A stretch of DNA of 64,000 bases, from the NCBI GenBank assembly GCA_036365145.1, contig JAEOAD010000029.1, positions 26,334,001-26,398,000 on the forward strand, in the 5' to 3' direction. The translations under genes and the position numbers were made by a program. The notes beneath the pieces are model-generated. The model was not told the origin of the DNA and ran no database searches. It worked only from the letters and a program-made list of their open reading frames with translations. This DNA is from Orientallactaga sibirica. Lineage: Eukaryota; Chordata; Mammalia; Rodentia; Dipodidae. Each line of letters starts with the position of its first letter. Within the stretch, counting starts at the first letter, position 1. Below are positions 10,491 to 22,833 of the stretch, piece after piece.

Positions 10491-11030
10491 TAATGAGGAA
10501 TGGTACATTAGTCTTCTCGTCAGTCATGTTTATTAGTGTCCCCTGCAGCAATGGGGTTGTTGCTCCTATGTTTTACAGAGCCCATGATTTAACATTTGGC
10601 TTAGACGGATTCTATAACCATTTATTAAGTCCAGGCTTGAGCCATCTTGAAGGCCAAAAGGCTATGGAGGATCCAGATATAAAATAGCATGTTCTTTTTA
10701 TTTGAGTAGCTCACGGTTTCTTTCACCATGACACTAGAACATCATCCACACTGTCATAGTAGCAGTAATAGTGGGAGTGATGAAAGGCTGGAGGTAGAAG
10801 GTATGGAGACCCCAAAGGATTGATTGGATATGGAGAGGTAGTGGGGAGAGGAAAATGGGAGGTGCTGCCATAAAGAGTAATTTCCAGAGTAAAGTACTGA
10901 GCAAGTAAATGCAGGAAGAAAGTCAAGGCCAAAATGTTGAGTCCTTGAAAACAAAAGAAGACCAAAGAGTTTTGGTTTACAGGGGCTATTAGGGTTAAAA
11001 CAAATGTTAGTGTTAAAATGGTGAACTTGG
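10491..11030. other. Unassigned DNA
   Basis: No repeat or exon recognised. ORFs on both strands have no family similarity. Confidence 0.4.
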
Positions 11031-11031
11031 G

Positions 11032-11262
11032 GATGGAGAGATGGCTTAGTGGTTAGGAGCTTGCCAGCAAAGCCAAAGGACCCAGGTTCAATTGTCCAGT
11101 ACCCACATAAAGCCAAATGCAAAAGGTGGTACATGCATCTGGAGTTTGTTTGCAGCAGCTGGAGGTCCTGATACACCCATTCTGATACACCCATTCTCTC
11201 TCTCTCTCTCTCCTTCTCTAAATAATAAATAAATTAATTAATTAATTAATTTTAAAAAAAGG
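11032..11262 (+). repeat. SINE-A
   Basis: Starts GGGGATGGAGAGATGGCTTAG, keeps AGCCAAAGGACCCAGGTTC, and has a short internal duplication of TGATACACCCATTC before the CT block and an (ATTA)n-rich tail. Confidence 0.9.
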
Positions 11263-11785
11263 AACACTGGGGAAGATAAATAAGAAGGCTTGCAACTGGA
11301 GTATGAGACAGCCAGTCTTGCAAAAGGAAGGACAGGGCTCTGAGAAAAACAACAAAGCCAATTTCAACAGGTTCTAGGAGTTGGCAAACTAGTGGCTACT
11401 CGTTTTTTCTCAAACATATTTTCACAATTTTATACCTTTAAATATAAAATATAAAGATCCCAATCCCTCAAGAGACCACCAGATTGGGGCCTTGCCTTAA
11501 ATGGTCCCAAAAGAAATTTGAAATCATAAATTTCTTCTAGCTTTACATACCCTGGGCCAGCAGACTGCCTGCTTGCATGCGATGTCTTCCACCTCCAGCT
11601 GTCTGGTGTTTATTATAACCTCCAGCCACCTAGATCAGGTTGAAGGAGGAGAAGGAGGACAAATGTTCTCTGTGAGTTATCAAGGCTTTCATCTGCCTTA
11701 CCACCCTGAGCATACATACAATTAAGTTTCATACATGTTTTTATCATTTTTTATTACTCATTCATGATGAACAGACATGAAAAAT
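11263..11785. other. Unassigned DNA
   Basis: No recognised repeat or coding exon in this spacer upstream of the L1 at 11794. Confidence 0.4.
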
Positions 11786-12657
11786 ATGGTCTAGGGACTT
11801 CCAGGTAAGATAGATGTATATGATTCACACCAATCCAGCCTAGAGAGGGATTTGAGAAAACCACAGCAAAATACACTCTTCATCTGAAAAGTGAAGATGT
11901 GTAGTTTTTGTCAGACACAGCCAAGAAGCAGGAGAGACTAAGATCTATCAGAAAGGAGGAAAGCAGCCAGAAACCCACCAAGGAGCTCACAGACCTGGAC
12001 CCAACCAGGGCAGATCCATGCACCCACCTGATGCCCAGCTGCAGGAGCAAGAAACCAAACAAGGGTTACATATTCTTGGTTGGCTTTACCATTCTCAATT
12101 AAGCTGTATTTGGGGTTGCCAATTGTTGCCTTTGATGTTTTCAGATTCATAGGCCTTTGTCTTTTCCTGTCATTATTGGGGGTAGGGTCTGACTCAGACC
12201 CAGGCTGGAACCCATTTGAGAACAAAAACCTCAACCTCCCAGCTGCCAGGATTAAGGGTGTACAGCAACAAACACCCTTAGGGATTTTGGCTTTAAAAGG
12301 TTATCTATTTGTTTCAATCCCCACACTTGCATACTGTGTGTTGGTTTTTACTAAATGTGTATATTGCTCAGTTGAATTTTAAAATTTGCCAGTAAATTGT
12401 TCTACCCAGCCCACTAGAATACTTGAATAAGGCAAACTCAATACCTAAGATTACATCTGTGCTAGGATTGGAGTACAAGAGCTACATTTGGCACCTTTAA
12501 CTCCTACTCTGAAGTTACATAAAGTTGGATTTCCAAATCTAAAAGCACCACAGATTATTAGAAAACCCAAGCATCAAATAAACTCAGGATGCAAACATTG
12601 CAACAGTAAAATACAAGAAACACAAAGAATCAAGACAATACAATCCCACCAAAAATT

Positions 12658-13050
12658 ATGAAAACATCAGAAATTGCCCCCAATAAGAACATTTTAGATA
12701 AAATGCCTGACAAAGATTTCAAAAAAACTGATTTTATCTATACTCAAAGAAATCAAAGAAATAAAGAAGAAAACAAAGGAATTAAAGAAGAAAATAAACT
12801 CCTGAAAGAATTCCAAGAGAACACAGAAAACCAGCTTAATGAAATAAGGAGGTCATTACAAGACATGAGTAAAGAAATAGAAATACCAAAGAAAAACCAG
12901 ACAGAAATACTAGCACTAAAAAATACAGTCAGTCAAATAAAAAAACTGTGTGCAAAGTCTCACTAGTAGAATGGATGAAGAAGAAAACAGAATATCTAAA
13001 CTAGAAGACCAAGTGGCACATCTAATGCAGTCCAACAAAGAAAAAGACAA
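12658..13050 (+). pseudogene. L1 ORF1 remnant (coiled-coil part)
   Basis: Encodes a charged, heptad-like segment rich in K, E, N and Q, with the RRSLQDMSKEIEI stretch that recurs at about 20226 in copy 2. L1 ORF1 encodes an RNA-binding trimeric chaperone. Only the N-terminal coiled coil survives here; the RRM and C-terminal domain are gone because the element is joined directly to ORF2 near 13065. Confidence 0.75.
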
Positions 13051-14403
13051 GCTAATAGGAAGGTATGAATAGGAATGCAGAATATACATTTTTCTCAGCA
13101 GCACATGGAACATTCTCCAAAACAGACCATACATTAGGACACAAAGCAAATCTTAACAAATATGGGAAAATTAAAATAACCCCTTGTACTCTATCTGACC
13201 ACAATGGGATTAAACTACAAATCAGCAACAAGAAAAACTACAGAGCATACAGAAATTCATGGAGACTAAGCAGTACACTATTAAATGATGAATGGGTCAT
13301 TGAAGAAATCAAAAAGAAATCAATAAATTCATAGAATCCAATGATGATGAGAATACAACATACCAAAACCTTTGGGACACGATGAAGGCAGTCCTAAGAG
13401 GGAAATTTATAGCTCTAAGTGCCCATATTAAGAAATTGACAGTTCACAAGTAAACAATTTAATGCTTCACCCTAAATCCTTGTAAAAGAAGAACAAGAGA
13501 AACCAAAAATCAGTAGATGGGAAGAAATGATAAAGATTAGAGCAGGAATTAATGAAATAGAAAAAACAACAAAAAAAGAATACAGACAATCAATGAAACA
13601 AAGTGTTGGTTCCTTGAAAGGATAAACAAGATTGATAAACCCTTAGCAAATCTGACCAGAAGAAAGAAAGAAGAGACACAAATTAATAATATTAGATATG
13701 AAAAAGTCACCATTGCAACAGATACCAAAGAAATTCAGATAATTATAAGGACATACTTTAAGAATGGATACACCTCTAAGTTTGAAAAATCAGAAAGAAA
13801 TTGATGATTTCCTTGATTCATATGGCCTACCAAAATTAAATAATGAGATAAACCATTTAAATAAACCTATAACAAATATGGAGATCCAAGCAGTTATAAA
13901 AAGGCTCCCAACTAAAAAAAGTTCAGGCCCAGATGGATTCACTGTTGAATTTTATCAGACCTTCATGGAAGAACTAATACCACTGCTTCTCAAACATTTC
14001 CATAAAATAGAGAAGGAATTCTACTGAACTCCTTCTATGAAGCCAGCATCAACCTGAAACCAAAACCAGACAAAGACAAAACAACAAAAGAAAATTACAG
14101 ACCAAGCTCCCTCATGAACATAGATGCAAAAATTGTCACCAAAACATTGGCAAACAGAATACAAGAATATATCAGAAAGATGATTCACCTTGACCAAGTA
14201 GACTTTATCCCAAAGATGCAGGGATGGTTAAACATATGCAAATCAATAAATGTATTGTAAATGGACTGAAGGACAAAAATCACATGATCATCTCAATAGA
14301 TGCAGAAAAGGCATTCAACAAAATCCAACATCCCTCCATGGCAAAAGTCCTTCAGAAACTGGGAATAGAAGGAATATATCTCAACATAATAAAAGCTATT
14401 TAT

Positions 14404-14552
14404 ATTTATGCCTGTAATCCCAGCACTTGGGAGGCAGAGGTAGGAGGATTGCCATGAGTTTGAGGCCACTCTGAGACTACATAGTGAATTCCAGGTCAGC
14501 CTGGGCCAGAGTGAGACCCTACCTCAAAAAACAAAAAATAAGAATTTTTTTA
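14404..14552 (+). repeat. B1 SINE in L1 copy 1
   Basis: 5'-truncated B1 starting at TTTATGCCTGTAATCCC. The 13-bp duplication AAAAGCTATTTAT is at 14391-14403 and 14553-14565, so the insertion can be removed precisely in silico and ORF2 homology becomes continuous. Confidence 0.95.
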
Positions 14553-15344
14553 AAAAGCTATTTATGACAAACCTACAGCCAATATAATACTAAATGGGGA
14601 AAAATTTGAAACTTTTCCACTAAATTCAGGAACAAGACAAGGGTGTCCACTGTCCCACTTTTATTTAATATAGTACTGGAAGTCCTAGTGATAGAAATAA
14701 GGCAAGAGACACTCATAAAAGGGATACAAATTAGAAAGGAAGAGATCAAATTATCATTATTTGCAGATGATATGATCTTATATATAAAGGACCATAAAGA
14801 TTCTACCAGCAAACTGTTAGAGCTGATAAACACTTTTAGGAGAATAAAAAAATAAGCACACCAAAATCAGTAGCTTTCCTATATGCTAACAACAAACATG
14901 CAGAGGATGAAGTCAGGGAATAATTGCCTCAAAATTAAATAAATAACTAAAGTACCTTGGAATAAACCTAACCAAGGAAGTGAAGGATCTCTACAATGAG
15001 AACTTTAAAACACTCAAGTGAGAAATTGCAGAAGACACAAGGAAATGGAAAGACATCCCTTGTTCTTGGATTGGAAGAATCAATATTGTGAAAATGTCAG
15101 TCCTACCAAAAGCAATCTACACATTTAATGTAATCCCCATTAAAATTCCAATGGTATTCTTCACAGAAATAGAAAAAAAAAACAATCATAAAATTCATCT
15201 AGCAGCACAAAAAACCTTGACTAGCCAAAACAATTTTGAGCAACAAAAATCAGGCTGGTGGTATCACCATACCTGATTTTAAGTTATATTACAAAGCCAC
15301 AGTAACAAAAACAGCATGGTACTGGTACAAAGACAGACATGTAG

Positions 15345-15579
15345 GGCTGGAAAGATGGCTTAGTGGTTAAGGCACCTGCCTCCTAAGCCTAAGAATGCCA
15401 GTTCCAATCTCCAGGTCCCATGTTTAGCCAGATGTAAAGTGACGCAAGGGTGCAATGCTGCACTTGACCTCAAGGGGGTGCACACATTTGATTTCATTTG
15501 CAGCAGCTGAGAGGCTGCTGGCGCATCCATTTCTATCTGTCTTCCTCTCCCTCTCTCTCTGTCTTTCTCTGTGTCGCTC

Positions 15580-15607
<28 letters not shown>
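15345..15607 (+). repeat. SINE-A, long variant, in L1 copy 1
   Basis: AGACAGACATGTAG flanks both sides (15331-15344 and 15608-15621). Compared with ordinary SINE-A it has extra sequence between the tRNA-like head and the core (GTGACGCAAGGGTGCAATGC region). It ends in a long A-run. Confidence 0.95.
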
Positions 15608-15610
<3 letters not shown>

Positions 15611-16144
15611 CAGACATGTAGATCAATGGGACAGAATAGCAGACCCAAATGTTAATCTAGGCAGCTACAGCCATCTGATTTTTGACAAAATGCCAAAATA
15701 TTCATTGGAAAAAGACAGCCTCTTCAACAAGTGGTGCTGGGAAAATGGATATTTATATGTAGAAGAATGAAAATAGATCCTTGTCTTTTTCCATGCACAA
15801 GAATCAAGTCCAAATGGATCAGGGACCTTAATATCAGACCTGAAACTCTGAAACTGCCAGAGGAAAAGAGAGAAGAAAACTTTCAACATATTTGCATAGG
15901 CCATGACTTTCTGAATATAACCCCAATTGCTCAATAAATAAAACCACTAATCAACCACTGGGATCTCATGAAATTACAAAGCTTTTGTACAGCAAAGGAC
16001 ACTGTGAATAGAGCAAAGAGACAGCCTACAGAATAGGAGAAAATCTTTGCTAGCTATACATCTGATAGAGAATTAGTATCCAGAATGTATAAAAAACTCA
16101 AAAAAGAAAACAGTAAGAAATCAAACAACCCAATTAAAAAATGA

Positions 16145-16815
16145 GTGATACCCCCAGAGGTTAATGGTAAGACCTTACTGCTGAAGACACCATAAGTTGT
16201 TGGCATGGAACATAGGAAGGCATGGTTGGAATCCAGAAGAGAGCCAGTCCCCAGACAATTAGCCCATTGAGTGCTGGAAGGAGCTACATGAGCTACCAGG
16301 GGAAAGTGGCCAACCTCCATCCAAACAACTCAAAGTCTAATCTACTCAGAAGCAACAAACCTGACATGATGCTCACACAAGTGCAATAGTGACACACAGC
16401 TATGGTGGGTAACCAACTGCTCTTGGATGGGCTAACATATCCACTCAATGGAAAGAAAACCATATATGTAACTGGGAAACAAGTCAGAATCACATCCAGA
16501 TAATTATTCTTCTTTCTATTGTCAATCCTCCACTAATCTTGGGCTATAAGAGGGTCTAAACCTTTAAATTCTCTCTATATTACTAATGGTTATCCCATTT
16601 AACCAGTGCTGACATCACTCTCTGTTGGAGAATTTGCTTCTCTTTTTCAGAATGGAGTGGTACTTGAGGAGATAAACAACCCAGTGCCTTCCATCCCAGC
16701 CCCAGCTGAAACCACAGAGGATTGGGGAAATGAGCAAGAGTGCTTTTTTAGTGAATCTGATATCATCAACACAAGGGTGAAGGAGATAGACACTGAGGAC
16801 ACTCAACACATATCA
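16145..16815 (+). mobile_element. Foreign L1 3' UTR segment embedded in L1 copy 1
   Basis: This block matches, in the same transcriptional sense, the reverse complement of the 3' UTR of L1 copy 4 at about 49340-50060. Landmarks are TTAATGGTAAGACCTTA, CAGTCCCCAGACAATTAG, GTGACACACAGCTATGGTGG and CTCTGTTGGAGAATTTGCTTCTC. It replaces about 330 bp of ORF2 present in copy 2 (about 25283-25620). Its edges have no target duplication or poly-A tail, so it does not look like a separate insertion. Confidence 0.75.
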
Positions 16816-16817
16816 AA

Positions 16818-18403
16818 CCTTAGAGATACTTGCACAATCATGTTTATTTCTGCTGTATTCATAATAGCTAGGAAATGGAACCAGCCTAAATATCCCTCAG
16901 CAGATGAATGGGTAACAAACATGTGGAACATTTACATAATGGAGTTCTATTCAGCAAAAAAGAAAAATTAAATTATGAAATTTGCAGAGAAATGGATGGA
17001 TCTGGAAAGGATTATACTAAGTGAGGTAACCCAGACACAGAAAGCCAAACATTGCATGTTTTCTCTCATATGTGGATCCTAGCTATACATGTTTAGACTT
17101 GTGTGTGAGCAGGACCAAAAATTGGTAGCAGAGGCCAGAAAGCTAGAAAAAGGCTATAAAGGGAGAGAGGAAAAGGAAGGACTCTAGGGGATGGTATCAT
17201 ACATATGTAAATAGAATACAGATTACAGAGAGTGCAATGGCCTGAGGCCAGGGGAAGAGACTGAGCAAGAGAAGGGTTGGGGGGGAGGGTCAATCAAAAT
17301 TCAAGGTATTCTGAAAAACATATTTGAAAGCCTACTTTTTTTGGATAATGGCACATCTAGAAGCCACAGATTCTACTAGAAAAATTTCAGTGCTAGGGTT
17401 GGGATACCTTCCAGTGAGTTCTTGGCTAAAGAGGTCCCTATTCCCCCCAAAACAATACAGGCTATTGCCAAGGCCCTTGGTTTCGCATGAGTAACAGATG
17501 GTAAGACCCTATTGCTGAAGATGTCACGTGCCTGGGTGGCAAGTTGACTGAGAAATCAGGCTGGTGCTGAGCTGAAAACCTCCCTGCAGAGCAGCCAACT
17601 GAAAGCTGGCAAAAGCTGCACTGAATGCAGCGTATGGGAGACAGAAGTCATCAGTGGTAAAAATAGTGGACACTGGAAGCCTCTAGTTTGGCCAGACAGG
17701 CCAAATGACCAAACGGGTTCAACAGTGGCATGTCTGCTCTTGGGGAAACCAACAGCTCTCTAATTGGACTGGTGGCCTGCTCTGTGGGAGGGAATACATG
17801 CCTGGTACTGAAAAGCTATCAAAAGCCTATGGCAGGGTCAGTCATGAACCTTAGGGGTATAAAGCCTGCTCTTGTCTGGCTAAATGCATATATTATGCTC
17901 ACAAAACTGCCCTGAAAGCACTACACTTAATGTTCATATTCATATATTAATGCTGCTCTCACTTTTGGTTAGAGAAGCATCTCTTTTCAGCTGGCAGTGA
18001 TCACTGGGATGACCCAAAATGGAACATAGTGCTGAGAAGAAGTGACAGAGGATTATCTAGCACTGAAACCTCTCTATTACACCCTTCAAGGCTCAGGGTC
18101 TAGTGCAGAAGAGGTGGCAGAAAGAACGTAAGAGCCAAAGGAAGGGTACCACTCCTTACAATGCAACTGTCCAGACAGAAATCAGCCTCGATATCCATGA
18201 CCTCACAGTGTTTAGCAATACCTTCACAAGACCCTCATAATAGGAGAAAAAGATGATGACATCAAAATAAAAGAGACTAATGGAGAGAGGGAGGGGTTAT
18301 GATGAAGAGTTGAGTTTTGAAGTGGAAAGTGGGGGAGGGCAGAGAATTATCATTTTTTATTGTCTGTAAGTATAGAAGTTGTCAATAAAAATATTTTTTA
18401 AAA
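16818..18403 (+). mobile_element. L1 copy 1: ORF2 C-terminus and 3' UTR
   Basis: ORF2 homology resumes at CTTAGAGATACTTGCACAATC and reaches the C-terminal stretch TKMWYIYIMEFYSA-like (here NMWNIYIMEFYSAKKKN). A non-coding 3' UTR follows, homologous to 25900-26898 in copy 2 and to the minus-strand fragment at 62296-63267. Confidence 0.85.
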
Positions 18404-18411
18404 ATGGTCTA

Positions 18412-18796
18412 AGAGTCAGGAGACCTAGGACATGGATACTAGAATTGTGTAATTAAGATGTTTAAAGGTTTCTCTATGTATTGATTTCTCATTTATCTAG
18501 TGGCAACATATATTTCTGCATAGCCCAGAACTATTTTGAGAACCCAATGTACTTTGAAATTCCCCTGGACAACTGAACATGCTAGGAAAATATATTATCC
18601 TATTATCTGACTATCTCAAGTCCAGGCCTAACACCTCTTTGGTACAGTGGACTGGAATAGGAATGCTGTAAAGAGTCAAGAAAACCTCACTATTACTGGA
18701 AGCCTGAGTAAATACAATGTCATTCATGCTCCTAAGCTCCAGGTAGACAGGCCCATCTTGTATCCCTGTATGATTTTTTTTAAAAAGGTAGGGGAG
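18412..18796. other. Unassigned spacer between two L1 copies
   Basis: About 385 bp of pre-existing DNA with no recognised element. Confidence 0.45.
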
Positions 18797-20105
18797 CTAA
18801 ACTTCCAGGTAAGATGGCAGCATAGTAGCCAAGCCAAAGCAGTCTAGGGAGGAAAATAATCAGAAAAACAGCAAAATACTCTCTTTTACTGAAAAATGAA
18901 GGTGTGTAAGTTATTATCAACCATAGTAGAGAAGGAGGAGAGACTAAGATCTTTCAGAAAGGAGGAAACCAGCCAGAATCTCATCAAAGTGCCAGTGGCT
19001 ATGGTCTGAGTACCTGCCCGCCAGCCTGGCCAGCACAGAGCTGCAGGAGCAGAAACCAGGTGGAAGGATTTTATCATCAGCCTCCTCAACAAAGTCAAGA
19101 AACCTGAAGGAGCAGACAGCAGGGACCAGCTGAACAGTTGCTGAAGGAGAACACAAACAAGACCAGCCGAGAAGCTTCAGCACCATTCCAGGCATCTTGC
19201 CCAGCCTCCCATCCCCCAACCATTAGTGCCATGAACCTCTGGAGAACTCATTCATGCCTGGCCACACAGCTTCCAGTACAGCCAATCAGAACACCAAATC
19301 CATACTGCAAGAGAGAGATCAATGTGGGCACTCAGCATTGGTGAGATTGGAAGCCATCCCAAAAGGTAACAAAGCCTACTTACACAAAGGCAGGTACATA
19401 GGCTTGCACTGGAAGTGCTAATCTCTCTTTCTAAGTCAGGGCAGGTTATATGTTACATATTCTTGGTTGACTTTACCATTCGCAAATAAGTCATATTTTG
19501 GTGTTGACTATTGTTGCCTTTGATGTTTCCTGATTCAGGGGGCCTTTGTCTTTTTCTTCTATCATTATTGGGGGCAGGATATGACTTGGCCCCAGGCCAA
19601 CCTGGAAGTGCATTTCAGACCAGAAATCTCAACATCGCAGTTGTCAGGATTAAGGATGAGGGGCATCACATACCCTTGGGGACTTTGGCTTTACTAGATA
19701 ATCTGTTTGTTTTAATATCCACTACTGCATAAATACTTTGTACTGGTTTGGATTGAATATGTATACAGCACAGTTGAATTTTAGAATTTGCCAGTAAATT
19801 GCTCCACCCAGTCTACTAGAATACTTGAATTGCAGGCAAACTCAACACATAGAGTTACTTCTGCTATTTTCTTGGAGCATAAGAGCTACACTTGGCACCT
19901 TAAACTCCTACCCTGACGATATATCAAGTCATATTTATATGTCCAAGAATACTGCAGATAATTAGAAAGGTCAAGCATCAAATTAACTCAAGATGCAAAA
20001 ATCTCTACAGTATAATACAAGAAAGACACACACAAAAAGACAATACGTACAATCCCATCAAAAACTATAAACCCATCAGAAATTACCCCCAGTGTGACTT
20101 TTTAG

Positions 20106-21050
20106 ATGAAATACCTGTCAAAGATTTCAAAAAAAATTATATCTATACTTAAAGAAATAAAAGGAATCAAAGAAAACAAACTCCTGAAGGAAAACACAGG
20201 AAACCAACTTAATGAAATAAGGAGGTCAATACAAGACATGAGTAAGGAAATAGAAATAATGAAAAAATACCAATCAGAAATGAAAAACAGAGTAAGTAAA
20301 ATAGAAAACACTATAAACTTTCACCAGTGGAATGGAACAAGAAGAGGACAGAATATCTAAACTAGACCAGGTTGCAGATCTAATGCAGTCCAACAAAGAG
20401 AAGGACAAACTAATAGGAAGGCATGAATGGAAATTTCAAGATATTCAGGACACTCTATGGAAAAGATCAAACATAAGAATTCAGGGCATAGTAGAAGGAG
20501 AAGAATTTCATTCCAAAGGCATAGCAGGTGTTTCCGACAAAAATCACAGAAGAAAACTTCCCCCAAATAGGGAAAGTGATGCCAATGAAGACACAGTAAG
20601 CCTTTAGAACACCAACCAGACAAAATTGGGACAGAACCTCTCTCTGTCATATTATAATCAAACTACAAAGCACACAAACCCAGCAAAATATATTGAAAGC
20701 AGTTAGAAAGGAAAAGCAAGTAACCTCCAAAGGCAAGCCCATCAGGATCACAGCAAATTACTCAACACAAACATTAAAAGCCAGAAGGGTCTTAGAATGA
20801 TGTATTCCAAGTTCTAAAAGAAACAAACTGTCAACCAAGATTACTTTATCCTGCAAAGCTATCCATCCAAATAGATGGAGAAATGAGGACATTCCACAAC
20901 AAAAACAGGCTAAAGGAATATATGAACCCTAAGCCAACTCTACAGAAAATACATGAAAGGATCCTCCATGTAAAACAGAAAGAAAAACACACATATGAGG
21001 AACCAGGAAAAAACAAACCATATTCAAATAATACTTAATATAAGAGAGTA
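20106..21050 (+). pseudogene. L1 ORF1 remnant in copy 2
   Basis: Frameshifted ORF1. A coiled coil (about 20150-20320: NQLNEIRRSIQDMSKEIEIM) is followed by MEQEEDRISKLDQ, then RSNIRIQGIVEGEE (about 20466-20510), which begins the RRM. The C-terminal domain is encoded by degraded sequence to about 21050. In L1, ORF1p binds the element RNA. No single frame is intact. Confidence 0.8.
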
Positions 21051-21187
21051 AAGGAAAACCAGAACTACAAAACAAGAAGAATGGCAAGAATAAATGCATA
21101 CTTTTCAATAATAACTCTTAATATCAATGGCCTCAATGCCCCAACCAAAAGACACTGGTTTTCAGGCTGGGTTAAAAAGTGGGATCC

Positions 21188-21576
21188 TGGGCTGGAGATA
21201 TGTCTTAGAGGTTAAGGCACTTGTCTGCAAAGCCTAAGAACCCATGTTCTATACTCCAGATCCCTCATTAGCCAGATGCCCAAAGGTGAGGCAAATGCAA
21301 GGTTGCACTTGCCACTAGGTGTTGAAAGCACCTGGAGTTCAACTGCAATGGCATGCCAATTCTCAATCTCTCTCTCTCTCTCTCTCTCTCAAATAAAAGA
21401 AAATAATTAAAAAGTAGGATCCAAGCTGGGCATGGTAGTGCATGCCTTTAATCGCAGCACATGGTAGGAGGATTGCTGTGAGTATGAGGACACCCTGAGA
21501 CTACATAGTTAATTACAGGTCAGCTTGGGCCAGAGTGAGACCCTTCCTCAAAAAACAAAACAAAACAAAACAAAAA
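21188..21576 (+). repeat. SINE-A and B1 stacked at one target site
   Basis: SINE-A (long variant, about 21189-21408) is followed directly by a B1 (about 21424-21570). The target appears three times: AAAAAGTGGGATCC (about 21174), AAAAAGTAGGATCC (about 21409) and AAAAAGCAGAATCC (about 21571). Two independent insertions therefore used the same site inside L1 ORF2. Confidence 0.85.
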
Positions 21577-22383
21577 AGCAGAATCCTTCTATTTGTTGCC
21601 TCCAAGAAACCCACCTTTCCATAAAAGATGGACATTATCTTAGGGTGAAAGGTTGGAAAGTGACATTTCAAGCAAATGGGCCTAGAGCAGGTGTTGCTGT
21701 CCTAATATCTGACAGGGAAGTCTTCAAACCAACATTAGTTAGGAAAGATAGTCACTTTATATTGATTAAAGGAACATTCCAACAGGAGGACATTACAATT
21801 CTAAACATATATGCACCTAACAAGGGGCTCCCAATTTCATCAAACAAACACTATTAGAATTAAGGTCACAGATAACACCATACACAGTTGCAGTGAGTGG
21901 CTTCAACACCCCATCTCATCAATTTAAAGGTCAGACAAGCAAAAAATAAACAGAGAAGCATCTGGGTTAAATGAGGTCATACATCAAATGGACATATCAG
22001 GTATCTAGAGAACATTTTACCAAAATGCTGCAGAATACACATTGTTTTTAGCAGCACTTAGAACATTCTCTAAAATAGGGCATATATTAGGACTCAAAGC
22101 AAACCTTAACAAATACAGGAAAATTGAAATGAGTACTTGCACTCTATCTAATCACAATGTGATTAAACTGCAAATCAACAGCAAGGGAAGGTATAGAGCA
22201 TACACAAAGTCATTAAAAGTGACTACATGATAAGTGAGTCAATGATGAAATCAAGAAGGAAATTTAAAAATTCATATAATCAAATGATAATGAGAGCACA
22301 ACATACCAAAACCTTTGGGACACAATGAAGGCAGTCATGAGAGGGAAATTTATAGCTTTAAGTGCCTATATTAAAAAATTAGA

Positions 22384-22536
22384 GCCACATGGTGGCACTC
22401 ACCTTTCATCCCAGCACTGGGGAGGCAGTGGTAGGAGGATTGCCATGAGTTCAAGGCCACCCTGAAACTAAATAATGAATTCTAGGTCAGCCTGAAATAA
22501 AGTGAGACCCTACCTCAATAACTAAAACAAACAATA
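22384..22536 (+). repeat. B1 SINE in L1 copy 2
   Basis: GCCACATGGTGGCACTCACC start with the CCCAGCACTGGGGAGGC core. AAAATTAGA/GAAATTAGA at the flanks is the likely duplication. Confidence 0.85.
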
Positions 22537-22606
22537 AAAGAAATTAGAGAGGGCACTTGCAAACAACTTAATGCTTCCCCTTAAGGTCTTACAAAAAGAA
22601 GAATGA

Positions 22607-22833
22607 ATGTGGGACTGGAGAGATGGCATAGTGGTTAAGGTGTTTGCCTGCAAAGCCTAAGGATCCCAGTTTGATTCTCCAGGACCCATGTAAGCCAGAT
22701 ACACAAGGGGGCACATGCATCTGGAGTTCATTTGTAGTGGCTGGAGGCCCTGGCGTGCCCATTCTCCCTCTCTCTCTTTCTCTCTCAATCTGCCTCTTTC
22801 TCTCTCTCAAATAAATAAATAAATAGAAAAAAG
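22607..22833 (+). repeat. SINE-A in L1 copy 2
   Basis: AAAAAGAAGAATGA is perfectly duplicated at 22593-22606 and 22834-22847. Standard short SINE-A with a CT block and an (AAAT)n tail. Confidence 0.95.

Larger units (their letters stand above)
13065..16140 (+). pseudogene. L1 ORF2 remnant (EN C-terminal part + RT)
   Basis: Frameshifted pieces of the L1 endonuclease/reverse transcriptase. The first piece carries YTFFSAAHGTFSKTDHTLGH, the C-terminal part of the AP-type endonuclease. Then come the linker, [17 protein letters not shown] (about 13910-13960), the palm segment [16 protein letters not shown] (about 14284-14330), and [13 protein letters not shown] with the catalytic FADD (about 14752-14790). 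The catalytic N-terminal half of the endonuclease is deleted. A B1 (14404-14552) and a SINE-A (15345-15607) interrupt the frame further. Confidence 0.85.
11794..18403 (+). mobile_element. L1 copy 1: full-length ends, internally deleted and mosaic
   Basis: ATGGTCTA flanks the element at 11786-11793 and 18404-18411, so both ends are original. The 5' end reads ACTTCCAGGTAAGAT, shared with the L1 starts at about 18799 and 61425. An ORF1-like lysine/glutamate-rich coiled-coil stretch lies at about 12658-13050. The sequence then jumps to mid-endonuclease ORF2 at about 13065, losing roughly 1.6 kb relative to copy 2. RT with an FADD box lies near 14755-14780. From about 16145 to 16815 the ORF2 sequence is replaced by 3' UTR sequence of another L1 family, after which ORF2 resumes. 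The element ends in GTCAATAAAAATATTTTTTAAAA. Stops and frameshifts throughout make it inactive. Confidence 0.9.
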
